The notes below the pieces were generated by a model that was given only the letters and a program-made list of their open reading frames with translations, had not been told where the DNA came from and made no database searches. 7,757 nucleotides of DNA, taken from positions 1 through 7,757 of the forward strand of contig JBHIER010000144.1 in the NCBI GenBank assembly GCA_046760705.1, read 5' to 3'. Positions 4,184-7,757 of this stretch are shown here, in pieces (within the stretch, counting starts at the first letter, position 1; the number at the start of each line of letters is the position of its first letter). The translations under genes were made by a program, and so were the position numbers. Source of the DNA: JBHIER01 sp046760705 [NCBI: bacterium]. Lineage in GTDB: Bacteria > JBHIER01 > G020348925.

Positions 4184-7063
4184 ATGAGAAAATATCCAAT
4201 TGTCCTTTTCAGGGCAATCTTAACTCTGTCTCTTTTTCTCTCAGAAAAATCTGTTTGCGCTCAGCGAGAGAACTGGTACGAGTTCCACCTTCCCTGGAAT
4301 GATTCAACCCGCACCATAACCCATGTCGGCAGCTTGTTGAATGATGGGCCGGCCGGCACCCACGGATTCTTAGAGATTGGCGATGATGGGCACTTCCACT
4401 TCGATGACGATACGCGGATCACCTTCTTCGGGACGAACACGAGCTTCGGGGCAAATCTGCCCACCCACGAAGAGGCAGATCAGATCGCCCGGCGGATGGC
4501 CAAGTTCGGGTTCAATATCCTCCGCTGCCACCACATGGATTCCGCTCGCTATCCCGATGGGATCATTGATGATGATTATCCCGACACCCGCCACCTCGAC
4601 CCGGACGCTCTCGACAGATTGAGCTATTTCATTTACGCTTTGAAGGAGAACGGCATCTATACCGATCTCAACCTCCACGTGGGCAGACATTTCAATTATT
4701 ACGATGGCATCCCCTGCCCGGACGACCTTCAGTCCTATGCCAAATTTGCCACCTGCTTTGAACCCACCCTCATCGACCTTCAGAAAGAGTATGCTCAAAA
4801 CCTGCTAACCCATTTCAACCCTTATACCGGGCTGCGGTTCTGCGACGATCCGGCCGTGGCTCTGGTGGAGGTGACCAACGAAAACTCCCTCTTTCAAGGG
4901 TGGCTTTCGGATGCACTGAACGGATACAACGGCTGGTACCACGATCTGACCGGTTGTTATGTGGAAAAGCTCGATTCGTTGTGGAACCTCTGGCTCGTTG
5001 ACCGGTACGGGATGCGGGAAGCTCTCGAGACAGCCTGGAGCGAGGGGGAGATCCCAGCCGGGGAGGAGATGATCCGCGACGGTGGGTTCGAGGAGAATAT
5101 CGACGACAACTGGATTCTCGAAATCCACCAACCGGCTGATGCGGAGTACTCCAAGGATATGACCACTTTCGTCGAGGGAACCGCCTCTGTCAGACTCGAT
5201 GTCACGGCCGTGACCGGAACCGTCTGGCACCTCCAGTTTAAACAGGTAAATCATCGCATCGAAGAGAGTGTTGCCTACCAGGTCTCCTTCTGGGCCAAAG
5301 CGAGCGCACCCCGGACCATTGAGGTGGCAGTGATGAAAGACGGTTCGCCATGGAACGGCTATGGACTGTGGTGGAGGGTGGATCTGACCGAAACCTGGTC
5401 CTTCTATTCTACCTCCTTCCTGGCCACGGGCACAGATCCGAACGACGTGCGGATCACGTTTGAGATAGGAGACACAACCGGAACGGTCTGGCTCGACGGG
5501 GTCAGTTACTCTGAGTCCCAGATCGTTGGGTTGGAATCGGACGAAGATCCATTTGAAGGGACCGTCCGCCGCCTTCTCGTTTCGGAGCTGGACGGGTATA
5601 CCGATAAGAGGGCCGAAGATCTGACCCGATTCTATTACGATACGGAGCAGACCTATCTGGAGATTATGCGGTCCTTCATCCACGACAGCCTCGGCGTCCG
5701 TGTCCCGGTCACCGGGACGAACAACTATTACGGCCTGGTGAGCATCAAATCACAGGCGCAGATGGACTACGTCGATGCCCACGCTTACTGGCAGCACCCT
5801 ATCTTCCCTCACGATCCCTGGGACCCCGAAGATTGGTACATCCCCAACACACCCATGGTCGCCGAAGATGACGGGGGGACGATCTCCTGGCTGGCCAAAT
5901 CGAAAGTGAAGGACCAATCCCTGACCATCTCCGAATACAACGAGCCGGCCCCAAATTTTTACCAGTGCGAGTTTCCTCTTCTTCTGAGCAGCTATGCTGC
6001 CCTGCAAGATTGGGACGGAATCTTTATTTATTCGTACCATCATCACCCCACAGAGTGGGATAGGGAGTACATCTCCAGTTATTTCGATGTGGACAGCAAC
6101 CCCGTGGTGATGAGCCTTGTTCCGACCGCGGCCCTCCTTTACCGCCGCGGAGACGTCAGGCCGGCGACAGAATCGATCGGTCTCCGCCACACCGATGGGG
6201 AGACGTTCATGTCCATAAAGAATTTTGACTGGGATGAAGGTTTTCACGTCCAAGGCGCCCTCTCTCCGACCTGGGCCCTCGTTCACCGAATCGAGCGCGA
6301 GACCTTTGAGGGTTCTGATACGACCTTTTATTCAGACGGAACCCCACCTCACCCCCACACCAGCGACACAGGCGAGCTGACCTGGGATACTCAAGAGGAG
6401 ATCTTCACCGTCAACACCCCCTTCACTCAGGGGGCAACGGGCTGGATCGGGGGCGATACGCTCGCCTTGAGTAATATCAAAATTGGTTCCCGCACATCTT
6501 TTGCCACCATCCTCCTCACCTCCCTCGACTCCTTGCCCATCGCAGATTCGAAAGTGCTGCTCCTGTCCGCTGTGGGGCGGGCCGAGAATACGGGTATGAT
6601 ATGGAACAGCGATTCCACCTCTGTCTCTACCAATTGGGGGGCAGCGCCGACACTCATGCAGCCCATCGAGGCTTCGATAGGACTCACCCTCACGGACGCC
6701 GACAACGTCTTTGTCTTCAGCCTGTCCCCAACCGGGGAGCAAAGGGAGTGGATACCGGCAGTTGCCGACAGCTTTGGTCACTTCTCCTTCGAGATCAGTG
6801 GTTTCTATCAAACCCCATGGTACGAGATAGAGGTCCTTCGGGAGGGACAGCCGGAGGAGAAAGGTGACATCAACGGTGATGGTGAAATAAACATTCTCGA
6901 TGTCGTTCTCGCCGTGGGCATCATCCTCGGCACATACCAGCCCACCCCGCAACAGCTCTGGGCGGCTGATCTGAACGAAGATGGCGAGATCGACATTCTG
7001 GATGTGGTGTTGATTGTCAACATCATCCTCGGGTTTCATGACGTTGCAAAAGCCAAGGAATAG
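4184..7063 (+). CDS. Secreted clan GH-A-type glycoside hydrolase with inserted CBM and C-terminal dockerin
   Basis: The start ATG 4184 is nine bases after AGGAG (4171-4175) and begins a signal peptide (about 1-27, cleavage near V-C-A-Q). The frame extension to 4115 is rejected. The 959-aa product reads as a (beta/alpha)8 hydrolase of the GH5-like clan A. F-F-G-T-N-T (81-86) and F-G-F-N-I-L-R-C-H-H (108-117) are early barrel strands. V-E-V-T-N-E-N (228-234) carries the likely acid/base Glu233 after Asn. D-A-H-A-Y-W (531-536) is strand 6. L-T-I-S-E-Y-N (580-586) carries the likely nucleophile Glu584, and G-I-F-I-Y-S-Y-H (612-619) is strand 8. A CBM4/9-like jelly roll (about 295-445, from I-R-D-G-G-F-E) interrupts the barrel. 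Beta-rich regions (660-885) lead to a type-I dockerin (about 892-950) with loops starting at D895 and D929. Polysaccharide cleavage is likely; substrate and exact GH family cannot be read here. Confidence 0.85.
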   Translation: MRKYPIVLFRAILTLSLFLSEKSVCAQRENWYEFHLPWNDSTRTITHVGSLLNDGPAGTHGFLEIGDDGHFHFDDDTRITFFGTNTSFGANLPTHEEADQIARRMAKFGFNILRCHHMDSARYPDGIIDDDYPDTRHLDPDALDRLSYFIYALKENGIYTDLNLHVGRHFNYYDGIPCPDDLQSYAKFATCFEPTLIDLQKEYAQNLLTHFNPYTGLRFCDDPAVALVEVTNENSLFQGWLSDALNGYNGWYHDLTGCYVEKLDSLWNLWLVDRYGMREALETAWSEGEIPAGEEMIRDGGFEENIDDNWILEIHQPADAEYSKDMTTFVEGTASVRLDVTAVTGTVWHLQFKQVNHRIEESVAYQVSFWAKASAPRTIEVAVMKDGSPWNGYGLWWRVDLTETWSFYSTSFLATGTDPNDVRITFEIGDTTGTVWLDGVSYSESQIVGLESDEDPFEGTVRRLLVSELDGYTDKRAEDLTRFYYDTEQTYLEIMRSFIHDSLGVRVPVTGTNNYYGLVSIKSQAQMDYVDAHAYWQHPIFPHDPWDPEDWYIPNTPMVAEDDGGTISWLAKSKVKDQSLTISEYNEPAPNFYQCEFPLLLSSYAALQDWDGIFIYSYHHHPTEWDREYISSYFDVDSNPVVMSLVPTAALLYRRGDVRPATESIGLRHTDGETFMSIKNFDWDEGFHVQGALSPTWALVHRIERETFEGSDTTFYSDGTPPHPHTSDTGELTWDTQEEIFTVNTPFTQGATGWIGGDTLALSNIKIGSRTSFATILLTSLDSLPIADSKVLLLSAVGRAENTGMIWNSDSTSVSTNWGAAPTLMQPIEASIGLTLTDADNVFVFSLSPTGEQREWIPAVADSFGHFSFEISGFYQTPWYEIEVLREGQPEEKGDINGDGEINILDVVLAVGIILGTYQPTPQQLWAADLNEDGEIDILDVVLIVNIILGFHDVAKAKE

Positions 7064-7228
7064 GAACTCCAAAAATTGGCGAATCGTAGTGTGCCGCCGA
7101 GACTTCGGCGACGCCACGTAAATTACCCCGTCAATCAGATCAGCCTTCTGGTCATCACGAATCAGTTTCCGAAATTGCTCGAGGGTGACAACTTCTCTGG
7201 CCAGGCCGGTTTCCACTACTTTAGACAT
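7064..7228 (-). pseudogene. Uma2-family nuclease, N-terminal fragment
   Basis: The start ATG (7228-7226) is preceded by GAGGTGAG (7239-7232). The first ~45-55 residues match the Uma2 N-terminus: R-E-V-V-T-L-E-Q-F, then the hallmark A-D-L-I-D-G-V-I-Y-V-A-S-P (29-41) and a helix starting R-R-H-T-T-I. From codon 56 on, the frame runs antisense into the end of the dockerin gene. It stays open to 6332 but shows no Uma2 core: the PD-(D/E)xK nuclease residues (E-V-L/I-S-P-S with a following K) are absent. Intact Uma2 proteins are about 180-200 aa, often expanded in bacterial genomes and of poorly known function. This copy was probably cut at or near 7064 by a rearrangement that placed the glycoside hydrolase gene end there. 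Confidence 0.7.
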
Positions 7229-7272
7229 GGGCTCACCTCTATCTTTCTACCCATCATAATTTTAGGTCTTTG

Positions 7273-7327
7273 TCATCTGTCGTGAAAGTTTTATGAATTT
7301 TTCTTGTTCTTATTTCATCTGTCGTGA
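7273..7327 (+). repeat. Two copies of a 13-bp direct repeat
   Basis: TCATCTGTCGTGA occurs at 7273-7285 and again, identically, at 7315-7327, a 42-bp period with AT-rich DNA between. Read on the minus strand (TCACGACAGATGA), both copies lie upstream of the Uma2 fragment start, so they could be operator half-sites of that gene. They could also be residues of a mobile element. The rest of 7229-7402 shows no coding potential. Confidence 0.55.
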
Positions 7328-7334
7328 TTTTTTA

Positions 7335-7757
7335 AGCGTACTGTCCCCTTTTACCGCCGGGACGGTAGCAAGAAGTTCTCTGTTCTTTGACAGAAAAGGC
7401 GCCTATTGCTGTTGCAAGATCTTGAGGCGAAGGGGCTCAAAGTTGTTGTAGTTGTAGGCCCGACGCCTGAGAGTTTTGATCTTGTTGATCTTACCTTCGG
7501 TGACGGCGTTGTCGATGCGGTAGACCCAGAAGTTGAGGATCTCTGGCTTCCAGCGGCCAAAAGTACCGGCCGCCTCTGCCACTTCGGGAATACCATTGGC
7601 TTGAGCCTCCTGTATCCAGTGGCTCAACTCGACTGTGGCCGTCTGGAGGTTCTCTCCGGCATAGATGGCCCGCAACAGCTCTTTGAGCTCATACGCCTGG
7701 CACTTGCGAACCTTGTCGACTGCCTCATTCATCGTCTTGACCACATGAAAGTGGTCG
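7335..7757 (-). mobile_element. Partial insertion sequence, ISL3 family (3' end)
   Basis: The transposase 3' end, plus about 65 bp of trailing non-coding DNA, runs off the right window edge. GGGGACAGTAC (7349-7339 on the minus strand) and a small inverted repeat TACCG/CGGTA (7352-7367) lie where an element end would be expected, but the other end is not in the window, so the boundary is not established. Confidence 0.4.
7403..7757 (-). CDS. ISL3-family transposase, C-terminal part (partial)
   Basis: The frame enters from the right edge and stops at TAG 7405-7403, giving 117 residues. It starts D-H-F-H-V-V-K-T-M-N-E-A, the region of the second catalytic Asp of ISL3 (IS204/IS1001/IS1096/IS1165) DDE transposases. 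It ends with the family signature R-I-D-N-A-V-T-E-G-K-I-N-K-I-K-T-L-R-R-R-A-Y, containing the catalytic Glu, then N-F-E-P-L-R-L-K-I-L. These residues appear intact, so the enzyme may be functional if the rest of the gene is. A GTG at 7744 is internal; the true start lies outside the window. It catalyses DDE-type transposition of its own element. The adjacent nuclease fragment suggests this locus has been rearranged. Confidence 0.9.
   Translation of the reverse strand, partial: DHFHVVKTMNEAVDKVRKCQAYELKELLRAIYAGENLQTATVELSHWIQEAQANGIPEVAEAAGTFGRWKPEILNFWVYRIDNAVTEGKINKIKTLRRRAYNYNNFEPLRLKILQQQ

Noticed and set aside
6332-7063. Continuation of the Uma2 frame antisense to the glycoside hydrolase gene
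   Set aside because: The frame stays open, but the translation lacks Uma2 core residues and is the complement of well-supported coding sequence.

Overview
This window looks like a chromosomal stretch from an uncultured, environmental, Gram-negative-type bacterium. The two large genes are secreted proteins that end in type-I dockerin modules with the linker pattern PT-x-x-Q-(L/I)-W-x-A-D. From memory, that style is common in candidate phyla of the FCB-related and deep-branching groups (for example Zixibacteria- or Latescibacteria-like genomes). The taxonomic guess is inference; no rRNA or marker gene is present. Base composition is moderately GC-rich, with local AT-rich patches at module boundaries and near the mobile DNA.

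Layout. Positions 1-299 hold the 3' end of a SixA-type histidine phosphatase gene. Convergent to it, on the minus strand at 429-533, is a 34-residue, extremely Lys/Arg-rich small protein gene with a good ribosome binding site and a near-consensus sigma70 promoter at 606-634. Reading rightward, 816-1277 encodes a small membrane protein with a C-terminal 2x[4Fe-4S] ferredoxin domain; its start codon is unclear. A 28-bp near-perfect palindrome follows at 1282-1309. A nitroreductase gene then starts at 1373, but only its N-terminal half is recognisable, so it is probably a remnant.

The core of the window is a pair of co-directional secreted proteins. The first (1801-3978, 725 aa) has a signal peptide, an Asp-box (BNR/sialidase-like) beta-propeller, a Kre9/KNH-like Ig domain, a putative-Ig (He_PIG-like) domain and a dockerin. 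The second (4184-7063, 959 aa) has a signal peptide, a clan GH-A type (beta/alpha)8 glycoside hydrolase fold interrupted by a CBM4/9-like carbohydrate-binding module, further beta-rich regions and a dockerin. Together they suggest extracellular binding and cleavage of a polysaccharide or glycoconjugate, held in a complex or on the surface through dockerin contacts. No cohesin or scaffoldin is visible here. The 205-bp gap between them holds a possible promoter and a repeated hairpin-like leader.

The right end is genomic scrap. A 5' fragment of a Uma2-family nuclease gene (minus strand, 7064-7228) abuts the dockerin gene tail to tail. A 13-bp direct repeat lies in AT-rich DNA at 7273-7327. The C-terminal 117 residues of an ISL3-family transposase run off the right edge on the minus strand. 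I found no CRISPR array, tRNA, rRNA or recognisable defence system. The points most worth checking are the tiny basic protein gene, the dockerin-bearing secreted pair with its mosaic construction, and the structured leader between the two.
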